A DNA stretch of 10,704 nt from Coemansia sp. RSA 922 (Eukaryota > Kickxellomycota > Kickxellomycetes > Kickxellales > Kickxellaceae): assembly GCA_027577415.1 (NCBI GenBank), contig JANBQS010000894.1, positions 1 through 10,704 on the forward strand. The letters run 5' to 3'. Position 1 is the first letter of the stretch, and the number at the start of each line of letters is the position of its first letter. The position numbers and the translations under genes are program-made. This document shows positions 1 to 6,058 of the stretch, piece after piece. Below the pieces are notes generated by a model. That model worked only from the letters and a program-made list of their open reading frames with translations, was not told where the DNA came from and did no database searches.

Positions 1-132
1 AAAATGGGGGACTGCTTGCCAATTGTCTATCCCGCTACTGGCTGGCCAACCGAGCAATAGAATAATACCATGCCACGCCACGATGCTTTGACTGGACGGA
101 ATTGAGGCTACGTAGTGTAGTGTTATTCAAGC

Positions 133-468
133 TTATGTCATACGTGAGACACTTTCGTAAAATTCTTCATACCCTGTATCTTCGGCAAATACCTCCACCT
201 GGGTTTTATTTGCGTTAGCTCCACAGAATATATAGATACTTTCAGCAAGAACTCCACTGTTTGCATCTTCAACTAAGCCCGCATGAGCTTCGGAAATTGG
301 CGTCAACTGAGTCCTCTCTATGACTATGACGTTATAATCGTCTATTTTCTCGTCATCACGTAGTAAACCATTAACAGTTTTGGTAAAGACTATTGGACTT
401 TGCACCACGTCCTCCTTCACTATTTTAAATATTTTGTCCTTGTATCCAACATAGACAATGCGTACCAT
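133..468 (-). CDS. Hypothetical protein, 111 aa, copy 1 of a duplicated orphan family
   Basis: I do not recognise this family and assign no function. The frame opens at a true ATG (466-468, minus strand) and closes with TAA. No signal peptide or membrane segment is visible. The protein is mixed alpha/beta in character, with hydrophobic strands near residues 3-8, 46-50 and 77-82. It is supported as a real gene mainly by a second, diverged copy at 1490-1879. Both start Met-Val and share an Asp-Tyr (44-45), a Leu-x-Pro-Ile (55-58) followed eight residues later by Leu65-Val66, and an Ile-Tyr-Ile-Phe-x-Gly motif (78-83) followed by Phe94. The upstream DNA is duplicated too, with a TATA-like box about 115 bp before the ATG. 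The 132 bp downstream to the window edge hold nothing I can identify. An extra exon cannot be excluded. Confidence 0.66.
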   Translation of the reverse strand: MVRIVYVGYKDKIFKIVKEDVVQSPIVFTKTVNGLLRDDEKIDDYNVIVIERTQLTPISEAHAGLVEDANSGVLAESIYIFCGANANKTQVEVFAEDTGYEEFYESVSRMT

Positions 469-1050
469 TTTTGTATAGACTAATTGCGGCAGTAGATGGT
501 CAATAAATATATGCTTGGTAGAGAAATAGTATGTTGTGGTTGTTTAGAAAGTAAAAAAAAATAGGGGCGGCGACAGCTTGGTTTTTATAGCAGGGGCGAA
601 CCACGGCCTTTTTTGCATTTGTGATGGGAAGGAAGGGCAAAAGATACTCTTCCCCCTACAAATTTATTTTTGGGCAAGCAACAGGGTGTGTCTTCAACAA
701 AAATAGCCCTTAGCTTCAAAGAGTATCCGAATGCTTTACAACATTATAGTGACTTTGTGAATGACGTATTCGTTTGCAAAGGCAGAAAACCGTGCACTCT
801 TCTTTTCCTTCTTTGTATCCTCTGGCAATCACCGCAGAAGCTGAAGAGAGGCAACATCCTATTACCGTGCTTTCTTTTAAACTAAGAAATAGGAAACATG
901 ACGTAATAAATCATGTCCGAAATGGAGTGTTTCCATGTTGATGACGTACTGTTTAGGCACCCTTCTCAAAAAAAGAACACTGGAAATTGCTAATTACGCC
1001 TATTCAAAATCAACATATCACCTAATTGGAAAACGTTCAATCAGCAGCTA
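469..1050 (-). repeat. Upstream half of duplicated module, copy 1
   Basis: This stretch aligns with about 1880-2430. Shared blocks include the bases around the ATG (TACCATTTTTGT), GGTCAATAAA, the AGAAAGT plus AAAATAGGGGC block, a block beginning near 742 that aligns with 2150 and runs to GTGCACT (792-798, matching 2201-2207), TGTTTCCATGTTGATGAC (928-945, 17 of 18 bases identical to 2306-2323) and AAGAACACTGG (973-983, matching 2353-2363). The spacing between copies shifts from 1411 bp at the ATG to about 1378-1380 bp at the far end, so there are small indels. A weaker match continues past 1022. The right boundary is approximate. No conserved reading frame runs through it: copy 2 has an open frame here, but copy 1 has a stop and a one-base indel in the corresponding frame. 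Confidence 0.8.
582..589 (-). promoter_or_regulatory. TATA-like box of the copy-1 orphan gene
   Basis: On the minus strand this reads TATAAAAA, about 115 bp upstream of the ATG at 468. The paralogous copy has CATAAAAA at the matching place, embedded in the same conserved flanks (ctg-C-[TC]ATAAAAA). The conserved position in both modules supports a core promoter, with a leader of roughly 80-90 nt. The transcription start is not shown by the sequence. Confidence 0.5.
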
Positions 1051-1489
1051 GCCTGCTACTGCCTACTATTGTATGTAGCTTTTTACCTGGTTGTTTTGTA
1101 ATCCGAGCTGCGGAAATGAGCTCTGAATTTACCTTTCTTAACAATAAATGTTTATATTAATAAAACTATAGCAATGTACGATATGTGACAACTAAACTAC
1201 TACTCGTCGTGGGTGCGTCGACCTTTAAATATACCTATGCACAAAAGCACTTGTAACATAATGTGGCAAGGTACTAATCAAACTAGACTATCGATCGCCA
1301 AAGTGTGCAATAACAGAATAAACCCCACGTAATCAAGAGAGGTGCAAAGACAACGTGATAAATTATTCATAATCCTACAGGACTGCCCACCGACTAGAGA
1401 CTGATGGAGGTCGCAAAGTATCTTGCGTGACATGCGACAGGATATGTAGCTGCTTCAACGCACCATTTGCTATAGTACATGCTTCTTTC
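1051..1489. other. AT-rich spacer between the two duplicated modules
   Basis: No coding frame here looks credible and no RNA gene was recognised. The stretch is AT-rich, with AATAAA-like strings near 1142-1165 on the plus strand. It would hold the transcription end of the 1490-1879 gene. The copy-1 module fades out into its left part. The weak plus-strand frame at 1427-1633 overlaps the end of the minus-strand gene and is not supported. Confidence 0.6.
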
Positions 1490-1879
1490 TCACCCAAGCC
1501 TCTGGTGGAGACTTGTAGTGCCTCCGTTATTGGCCAAATAATCATCTTTCAAAAATCTCAACTTCTGGAGAGATTCTCCATTATTAATAAATTCCTGGAA
1601 TTTAGATATCTCACCATCATATCCTCGGAATAGGTAGATATTACCTTCGCCCACACAAACATAGTCTCCAATTAGGTTATTGTAAACTTGCTTAACGGGT
1701 ATCAACTTGAGGTTCCTAAAGTTTATAAGGTAGTCTTCTTTACCTGCCTTACCCTTCCCTTTTTCTCCGGAATTATCATCTATATAACTTGACCAAGGGT
1801 TTTCAGGAAACGCAAGATAGCCTTCAATAACTTTGAGGTTGCCGTTTGTATTATAATCTGCAGTGTAACAAAATACCAT
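1490..1879 (-). CDS. Hypothetical protein, 129 aa, copy 2 of a duplicated orphan family
   Basis: This is the paralogue of the gene at 133-468 and is likewise of unknown function. It starts at a true ATG (1877-1879, minus strand) and ends with TGA. Shared landmarks with copy 1 are the Met-Val start, Asp49-Tyr50, Leu59-x-Pro61-Val62 with Leu69-Ile70 at the same spacing, and Ile81-Tyr-Leu-Phe-x-Gly86 followed by Phe97 at the same spacing as in copy 1. Copy 2 differs by a Gly/Lys-rich linker (about residues 38-47) and a C-terminal extension of about 20 residues beyond the shared part. There is no signal peptide or membrane helix, and the product is probably a small soluble protein. Protein similarity is low outside the motifs, while about 500 bp of upstream DNA still aligns well. 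An unseen second exon is possible. Confidence 0.68.
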   Translation of the reverse strand: MVFCYTADYNTNGNLKVIEGYLAFPENPWSSYIDDNSGEKGKGKAGKEDYLINFRNLKLIPVKQVYNNLIGDYVCVGEGNIYLFRGYDGEISKFQEFINNGESLQKLRFLKDDYLANNGGTTSLHQRLG

Positions 1880-2430
1880 TTTTGTTTATAGTATTAGCAG
1901 CAGCAGTTGGTCAATAAAAAAGCAAAGATATACTGGGCAGAGGAAAAAAAAAGTGTGTGGTGCTTGTTCAGAAAGTGAAAATAGGGGCAGCAGCAGGTTG
2001 ATTTTTATGGCAGAAAATGGCGGCATCTTTCTTGCGACTGTAATTGCCAAACAAGGTAAAGCAGCGCTCCTCTCCCCCAATTTTTTTATTCCGGAAGGCA
2101 CCGAAGAAGCACCAACCTTTGCCTGAAAGGGCATCAGAGTCTTTTAAAGCATTGTTGCGACTTTGAAAATGGTGTGTTTGGATGCAAAAAATGGCAAATT
2201 GTGCACTTTTCTCCCCATTTTTTCCCTGACAATCAGCATGGAAGCATGACAGAAGCATGATGGAAGCTTCACCCGCCTTGTCATGGTTTCTTATAAACAA
2301 AGGAATGTTTCTATGTTGATGACACGTGGCTCTAGTGCTTTTTTTAAGGCTGAAGAACACCGGGTGTTGTTGATCGTGTCTACTCAATGCCGACATTCGC
2401 CTTGGTATGAGTGTGTCCAATCGACGAGCT
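1880..2430 (-). repeat. Upstream half of duplicated module, copy 2
   Basis: This is the partner of 469-1050. It keeps the same order of blocks from the ATG outward: GGTCAATAAA, AGAAAGT then AAAATAGGGGC, a TATA-like ATTTTTATGG (plus-strand reading, 2001-2010), the 2150-2207 block, TGTTTCTATGTTGATGAC (2306-2323) and AAGAACACCGG (2353-2363). A 150-codon minus-strand frame (1968-2420) crosses this stretch, but its frame is broken in copy 1, so I treat the region as noncoding: promoter, leader and possibly upstream control DNA. The outer boundary is approximate. Confidence 0.8.
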
Positions 2431-2569
2431 TTTCAATGTCAACTGTTGCATATTCACTGTCCGCAAGTTGGTAAATAATTACTCGCGGGTTATTATTAAA
2501 CACGTTTATTATTCTTGAGGTTCTCTCCTTTTATTTGACGTGTCGCTGCTGGGAAACAAATTATAATAA

Positions 2570-2591
2570 CATGCTCTCCATTTTGAGCATG
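2570..2591. repeat. 7-bp perfect inverted repeat
   Basis: CATGCTC (2570-2576) and GAGCATG (2585-2591) are exact reverse complements around an 8-base loop, TCCATTTT. A second hairpin lies about 40 bases away. This could be a small RNA stem or a protein-binding site, or chance in an AT-rich spacer. Confidence 0.45.
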
Positions 2592-2629
2592 GTAGAACTA
2601 TCGGTTAGAATCTGCAGACAGCTCGGCCC

Positions 2630-2642
2630 CTCGGTATCCGAG
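2630..2642. repeat. 5-bp inverted repeat with TAT loop
   Basis: CTCGG (2630-2634) and CCGAG (2638-2642) flank TAT. A second CTCGG at 2622-2626 could pair with the same right arm, so two alternative foldings are possible. The local GC content stands out from the AT-rich surroundings. The arms are short, so chance is a real alternative. Confidence 0.35.
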
Positions 2643-2981
2643 TCAAACATTGCGCTTGTATAAATGCTCCAGCAATCAAGCAAAAGTGAGACACAACTTG
2701 TTCTCAATAAAAAAATATGTATTTAACCTTACAAGCAATAACAATCAATAAGCATGAATCGCTGTATTGGTTTTATGCTTGTGTAGGTTGAGGAGGCCCG
2801 AAAATTGTAGGTAGATGGGATGATACGCACCTTTTTGCCAAAAAAAGCTCTTAGCATTTACTTCAACTTGGTCACACTAGTACTGTATTTTAGGAGAGAA
2901 TACGTAGGAAAGCTAAACACTAAAGATATAGTCTAGCTGGTAAGCGACACCGAACTAAGGCCAAATAAAATAAATTGGGGG

Positions 2982-3338
2982 CTAGTCCATGCGGTACTGG
3001 TGGTTCATTGCCTCGTCAAATGGAATGGTGAATTTATGCGACATCCGCTTGATTTCCATGTACTCGTATAGCTGTAGAGGTCCCTCAAATGGTAGCGTCA
3101 TGAGCTTCCATTTCCCTACATCCTGCGTAGCCCTGAGAGCAACGTCGTGTTCGCCAGTAAATATGCACAGAGGACGATGGCCTTGCTTTCCACACATGGC
3201 TCGAGCCTCTGTCTGGGCGTTTTTATCCAAGTAGTTAAAATAGGGAATGACATAGACTGTGTTAACCTGGGTGGACGCATTGGCGAAAGCAAACCTCTGA
3301 AGCTCCTCAAATGTGTTTAGAATCGGTATGCCGGTCAT
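2982..3338 (-). CDS. Hypothetical orphan protein, 118 aa
   Basis: I do not recognise this protein. The open frame extends to a GTG codon at 3344, but the first ATG is at 3336-3338, so I start there. It ends with TAG. The sequence reads like a compact alpha/beta protein: a helix-like acidic and aromatic stretch (residues 9-19), strand-like segments at 26-34, 56-61 and 77-84, and a charged helix at 89-99. Cys49 and Cys58 flank a Gly-Lys-Gln-Gly-His turn. There is no signal peptide or membrane helix. Unlike the two genes to its left, it shows no convincing similarity to them, and its upstream DNA does not match the duplicated module. Coding status rests on length, protein-like composition and the absence of low-complexity bias. 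Confidence 0.62.
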   Translation of the reverse strand: MTGIPILNTFEELQRFAFANASTQVNTVYVIPYFNYLDKNAQTEARAMCGKQGHRPLCIFTGEHDVALRATQDVGKWKLMTLPFEGPLQLYEYMEIKRMSHKFTIPFDEAMNHQYRMD

Positions 3339-3846
3339 TTTCACTAGCTTAGATGACGAGGAGATGGATGATGTAGGACTAAAAAGTGTAATAATGAAAA
3401 CGTAGGGAAGCAGAAAAAATACGTAAGCGTTTTCCCACTACCTTATTCTTATTTCTTGCGCTCGAAATGGTGGTCATTGAGAAGGGGCATTCTGCTTTAT
3501 TTTTATGTTATAAAAAGAACATTTTTCTCAAAGGCAAACCTTTTGAACAAGAGAAAGCAGCCAAAGGAAAAAAAAAACGTTCTTTTCTCAAAGAGATGAG
3601 CATCATGTGAGTACTTTGGCCTCGCCAAATACCTCCCCCCCTTTCTCGCCAAACTAAAGTGGTCGGGTCCACTGTACACTAGAACAGTAGTCCTAGTAAT
3701 CCAACCAATCAAACAACAAGCCACATATGCAAATGATAATGGATTAAATATACACATATAGGATAATAAAGAAGGGGCAAACCTGCACCCCTGCCTAAAA
3801 AAACAAGATTATAACTTGTATGCAAATTTTTTTTCTTGTCGCATTC
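3339..3846. other. Spacer of about 500 bp, purine/pyrimidine-biased, no gene seen
   Basis: This lies between two minus-strand genes, so it should carry the promoter of the 2982-3338 gene and the 3' end of the 3847-4293 gene. It has homopolymer runs (A10 near 3569, C7 near 3634, T8 near 3828) and a loosely repeated TTTTCTCAAAG string (near 3525 and 3585). An 84-codon minus-strand frame at 3503-3757 is Phe-rich from the poly-A/T tracts and is not convincing. Confidence 0.55.
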
Positions 3847-4293
3847 CTACATAATAGGAGAAGACGTTTGGTCTTCAGCTGGCGACCCTTGTTCACCCTT
3901 CATATACAGAATAGAAGAAGACGATGATGAGGGAGATGAAGCCGTGAGTTGTGTGGGTTTAGAGCGTAGGTTGGAGCTAGCTGGTAATGAACGTGCCAAA
4001 TTTTCAGTATGTGCTTGGTCAAACATTATGTGGTCATAGTACGAGTCCCAGCTACCCATTGAGCAGTTACATACAGCGCAGTTTGGCTCAACAGCGAGTC
4101 TGAGAGAATCAGTTACAGGGTTCACCCACTGCTTACGAGTGCGTTTTACACGCGCGGAAGGCACAGCTCTAGTACTCTCTGTAGAGACGGTGGCCGTGGC
4201 GTGGGCGGTGGTGGCCGTAGTAGCTGAACTGCTGTTGAGCCGAGTGCTGCCAGGGACGCTGCACTGGGTATCGTCCAGTGAGTATGAATCCAT
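3847..4293 (-). CDS. Small single C2H2-type zinc-finger protein, 148 aa
   Basis: The open frame reaches a TTG at 4359, but the first ATG is at 4291-4293, which I take as the start. It ends with TAG. The protein carries one zinc-finger pattern: Cys72-x2-Cys75-x12-His88-x6-His95, with Tyr and Trp residues between the pairs. This resembles the U1/matrin (JAZ-like) C2H2 class, which often binds double-stranded RNA or RNA-protein complexes. The last spacer is six residues, where five is usual in that class. Before the finger lies a Ser/Thr/Ala-rich arm (20-41) and a basic patch (Arg48 to Lys54) that could be a nuclear signal. After it lies a Ser-rich tail with a run of serines (122-127). Both arms look disordered. 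Nucleic-acid binding is inferred from the motif alone; the partner is unknown. Confidence 0.68.
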   Translation of the reverse strand: MDSYSLDDTQCSVPGSTRLNSSSATTATTAHATATVSTESTRAVPSARVKRTRKQWVNPVTDSLRLAVEPNCAVCNCSMGSWDSYYDHIMFDQAHTENLARSLPASSNLRSKPTQLTASSPSSSSSSILYMKGEQGSPAEDQTSSPIM

Positions 4294-4431
4294 GTAAGAG
4301 TAAAACGAGACAGCTTTAAAAAAAGTATGAGAAAAATCGAACAAGTAAAAAAATTTCAAGTGTAAAATAACAGTTTGTAAAAAAAAAAGGATGGAGTGAA
4401 TAAAGAGTGGTTTCCAGTTGTCGCAAAAAAA

Positions 4432-4450
4432 AAAACACCCTAGGTGTTTT
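4432..4450. repeat. 8-bp perfect inverted repeat next to a poly-A run
   Basis: AAAACACC (4432-4439) and GGTGTTTT (4443-4450) are exact reverse complements separated by CTA. The element directly follows a run of As and lies about 140 bp upstream of the zinc-finger gene's ATG on the minus strand. It could be a regulator-binding site, or simply a chance hairpin. Confidence 0.45.
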
Positions 4451-4796
4451 AAAGGGAAAAAAAGGACATTTTCTCCCCACTCACCCCCCCTTTTTTGGGG
4501 CTTGGCAGTGTATTCAAAGCTTCGGCCAAAGACGGGCTGGGAAGAAGGTGAAAATGGGTATTAAAAGACTTGCTGACTGTTGCCGCAGCTCCCGCACTGC
4601 TCTTGTGACATGGAGCAGCAAGTATTGGTGGCAAAAAGAGCTCCTAAAATGGATGGGCATCGGCTGCATTCCACCTCCTCCCTCCTCCCCGCCTGGTCGC
4701 CTACAAAAGGAAAGAAAACGAAAATAATCCCTGCAATGCAGCTTTAAAAGGAAATCCATTCAAGGGGGGAGGGTACATTGCATACCCCCCACTTGT

Positions 4797-4826
4797 TCGC
4801 TCACCGAGATGATCATCGCTCACCGA
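4797..4826. repeat. Direct repeat around a 10-bp palindrome
   Basis: TCGCTCACCGA occurs at 4797-4807 and again at 4816-4826. The perfect palindrome GATGATCATC (4808-4817) sits between them and overlaps the second copy by two bases. The arrangement resembles a composite protein-binding site, but it is in DNA without an assigned gene. Confidence 0.4.
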
Positions 4827-5401
4827 AGAAAGTACTTTCTGGCAGTCAACAAGAAGACAATCCGAAGGAGAAGAAAAAAGGATTTTCGCTAGCAATCATG
4901 AAGCCAAGAGACCTCCCGCTGAATAACACCTGGTCTCCTCCACGAGACAGGAGGGATGTGCTCGGGCATGGGCTGGGAAAAAAGAAAAGAAAGAAAAAAA
5001 AAGGTGCTCAAGACACCCTGTAAGTCAGCGACAATTTGCCTTGTTTGCCGGAGTTGCCTGCAATCAACGACGCTTTTTTTTCTCCCTTTCTTTATTCGCT
5101 TTCAAAGGGGCCACGAGGTTGGGCCGCAGCATCCCCTTTCCCTCTCACAAGGGCAAAGTCTTGTAAGTCAGGCTGGCACACTTTTTTTTCTTGTGGGCAG
5201 GTGAGCAGCGTTGACTGCGAAAGGATGGGGAAATCGGTAGTTGGATATGTATGCATCATAGCGAGTACATGTCGGAAGGTACCTCCATGGTGGATGGTAC
5301 ACGTGTGAGTAACATGCATGATCCCTAAAAACTGTCTGAGCGTTTTGGAAGACAATGTTCAATGTCGCCGTGTCCACTCATGGATGTTCTGTCACGTTAC
5401 A

Positions 5402-5441
5402 AGGCGGGTGTGAATTCATAGGCATAAGCATCCACCCGCCT
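5402..5441. repeat. 9-bp perfect inverted repeat
   Basis: AGGCGGGTG (5402-5410) and CACCCGCCT (5433-5441) are exact reverse complements with a 22-base loop. The stem is GC-rich, unlike its flanks. It lies about 210 bp past the stop of the minus-strand gene at 5650, on the downstream side. Confidence 0.45.
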
Positions 5442-5649
5442 CCCACCTGCAGCCACACCCATCGTATTGTACCATCATTTTTTTCCACGCTTATCCTGAT
5501 ACATGCCCGTAAGCATACATGTACATACACTTGTGTGCATGCGAGAGTACAAGAACATCACAATGTATATGTTCAAAAAAAAAGTGAGGAGGCTACAAGT
5601 ATTCTTATTCAGGCTTTGTGGGCGCTTGTATTTGGTCACACTGTCGCTG

Positions 5650-5856
5650 CTATTCGTCTGCTGATGAGGATGGTGACTCGGGCTCAGGGATGTTCTTTTC
5701 TGCAGCCATCATTGTCGTGAATTTTGTATTGAGCTGTCCCTTCACTCGCTCCAACACATCAGCCAAAGATTCGCTACACACGCTCTCGGTCAAAGCAAAC
5801 GCAGTGGATGCGTCAATGTTATTTGTGTATTCGGCGGATACCGTTGATGCGTCCAT
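5650..5856 (-). CDS. Small protein, 68 aa, possible GON7-like KEOPS subunit
   Basis: The frame runs from ATG (5854-5856, minus strand) to TAG. It is head-to-head with DDB1, whose start is 202 bp away. The protein has a short N-terminal part with a strand-like segment around Val6-Tyr10 and Phe20, then a predicted helix (about 29-54) with the pattern Leu-x3-Leu-x2-Val-x2-Gln-Leu-Asn-x2-Phe-Thr-x2-Met, and an acidic, Pro/Ser-rich tail. That order resembles the small fungal GON7 family, a subunit of the KEOPS/EKC complex that supports t6A modification of tRNA: beta hairpin, then helix with a Gln-Leu-Asn-x-x-Thr-like core, then acidic tail. The resemblance is by pattern only and is weak at this length. 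A Ser/Thr-rich unknown protein is the alternative. No intron is evident. Confidence 0.58.
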   Translation of the reverse strand: MDASTVSAEYTNNIDASTAFALTESVCSESLADVLERVKGQLNTKFTTMMAAEKNIPEPESPSSSADE

Positions 5857-6058
5857 TAGATATAATAATTAATAAATGATGTGAGCTATTTAGTCACTCT
5901 TGAATAACTCGCCTGATTGCTGTGATCCAGAAATCAACAGAGCTTGGCTTCAGAGTATGGGTAAGCAAAATCATGAAGCGAAACGCGTATACTTTGAGAA
6001 CTTGTCAGCTTGCATTATTTTCCTCTCTACCAAAAACACATTTTTTTTATACTTGTTA
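5857..6058. promoter_or_regulatory. Shared divergent promoter region of the 68-aa gene and DDB1
   Basis: These 202 bp separate two genes transcribed outward. The left edge is strongly AT-rich (5859-5878), giving a TATA-like string on the minus strand. The right edge has a T8 run just before the DDB1 ATG. ACGCGT at 5983-5988, inside AAACGCGT, matches the MluI cell-cycle box bound by MBF in ascomycete yeasts. An in-frame upstream ATG lies at 5957. Confidence 0.5.
5983..5988. promoter_or_regulatory. MCB-like ACGCGT element
   Basis: ACGCGT lies 71 bp before the DDB1 ATG (first base to start) and is preceded by AA, matching the AACGCGT form of the MluI cell-cycle box. In ascomycete yeasts the MBF factor binds it to drive G1/S genes. 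Whether it acts in this organism is inference; a single 6-mer can occur by chance. Confidence 0.35.

Larger units (their letters stand above)
2431..2981. other. AT-rich spacer with two short hairpins
   Basis: No gene is supported in this stretch of about 550 bases. It contains two close inverted repeats, at 2570-2591 and 2630-2642. A weaker one, AAGCAT with ATGCTT, lies at 2750-2780. There are AT-rich strings such as CAATAAAAAAATATG near 2705. It would also hold the 3' end of the minus-strand gene that stops at 2982. No tRNA or 5S-like structure was found. Confidence 0.55.
4294..5649. other. 1.35 kb spacer with homopolymers and inverted repeats
   Basis: No gene is supported here. The left part is upstream of the zinc-finger gene and the right part is downstream of the minus-strand gene ending at 5650. 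The stretch has long A runs (4380-4388, 4425-4435, 4992-5001), purine- and pyrimidine-rich blocks, an inverted repeat at 4432-4450, repeated motifs around 4797-4826 and another inverted repeat at 5402-5441. GTAAGTCAG occurs twice (5021 and 5163), which looks like a 5' splice site, but no convincing exon is attached. Short frames here are Lys- or Phe-rich products of the homopolymers. A noncoding RNA cannot be excluded. Confidence 0.55.

Noticed and set aside
133..468. Crinkler-like ubiquitin-fold N-terminus for the copy-1 protein
   Set aside because: The general strand pattern is suggestive, but the LxLFLAK-type or fungal Crinkler signatures are not present.
1968..2420. 150-codon minus-strand frame in the copy-2 upstream region
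   Set aside because: The corresponding frame in the paralogous copy is broken by a stop and a one-base indel, and the protein is low in recognisable features.
2600..2625. tRNA-like B box (GGTTAGAATCT)
   Set aside because: Two mismatches to the consensus, no T-stem pairing and no cloverleaf around it.
3503..3757. 84-codon minus-strand frame with hydrophobic and Phe-rich parts
   Set aside because: The Phe-rich part is encoded by poly-A/T tracts, and the frame lies in a typical AT-rich spacer.
4898..5023. 41-codon plus-strand frame ending in a Lys-rich run, followed by GTAAGTCAG
   Set aside because: The Lys run comes from a poly-purine tract. I found no convincing partner exon.
5355..5720. 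121-codon plus-strand frame, His/Thr/Cys-rich
   Set aside because: It overlaps the end of the better-supported minus-strand gene and its composition reflects CA/GT-rich low-complexity DNA.
5900..6058. Extension of the DDB1 frame to a TTG at 5900
   Set aside because: TTG is not a usual start in a nuclear eukaryotic gene, and the family N-terminus begins exactly at the ATG at 6059.
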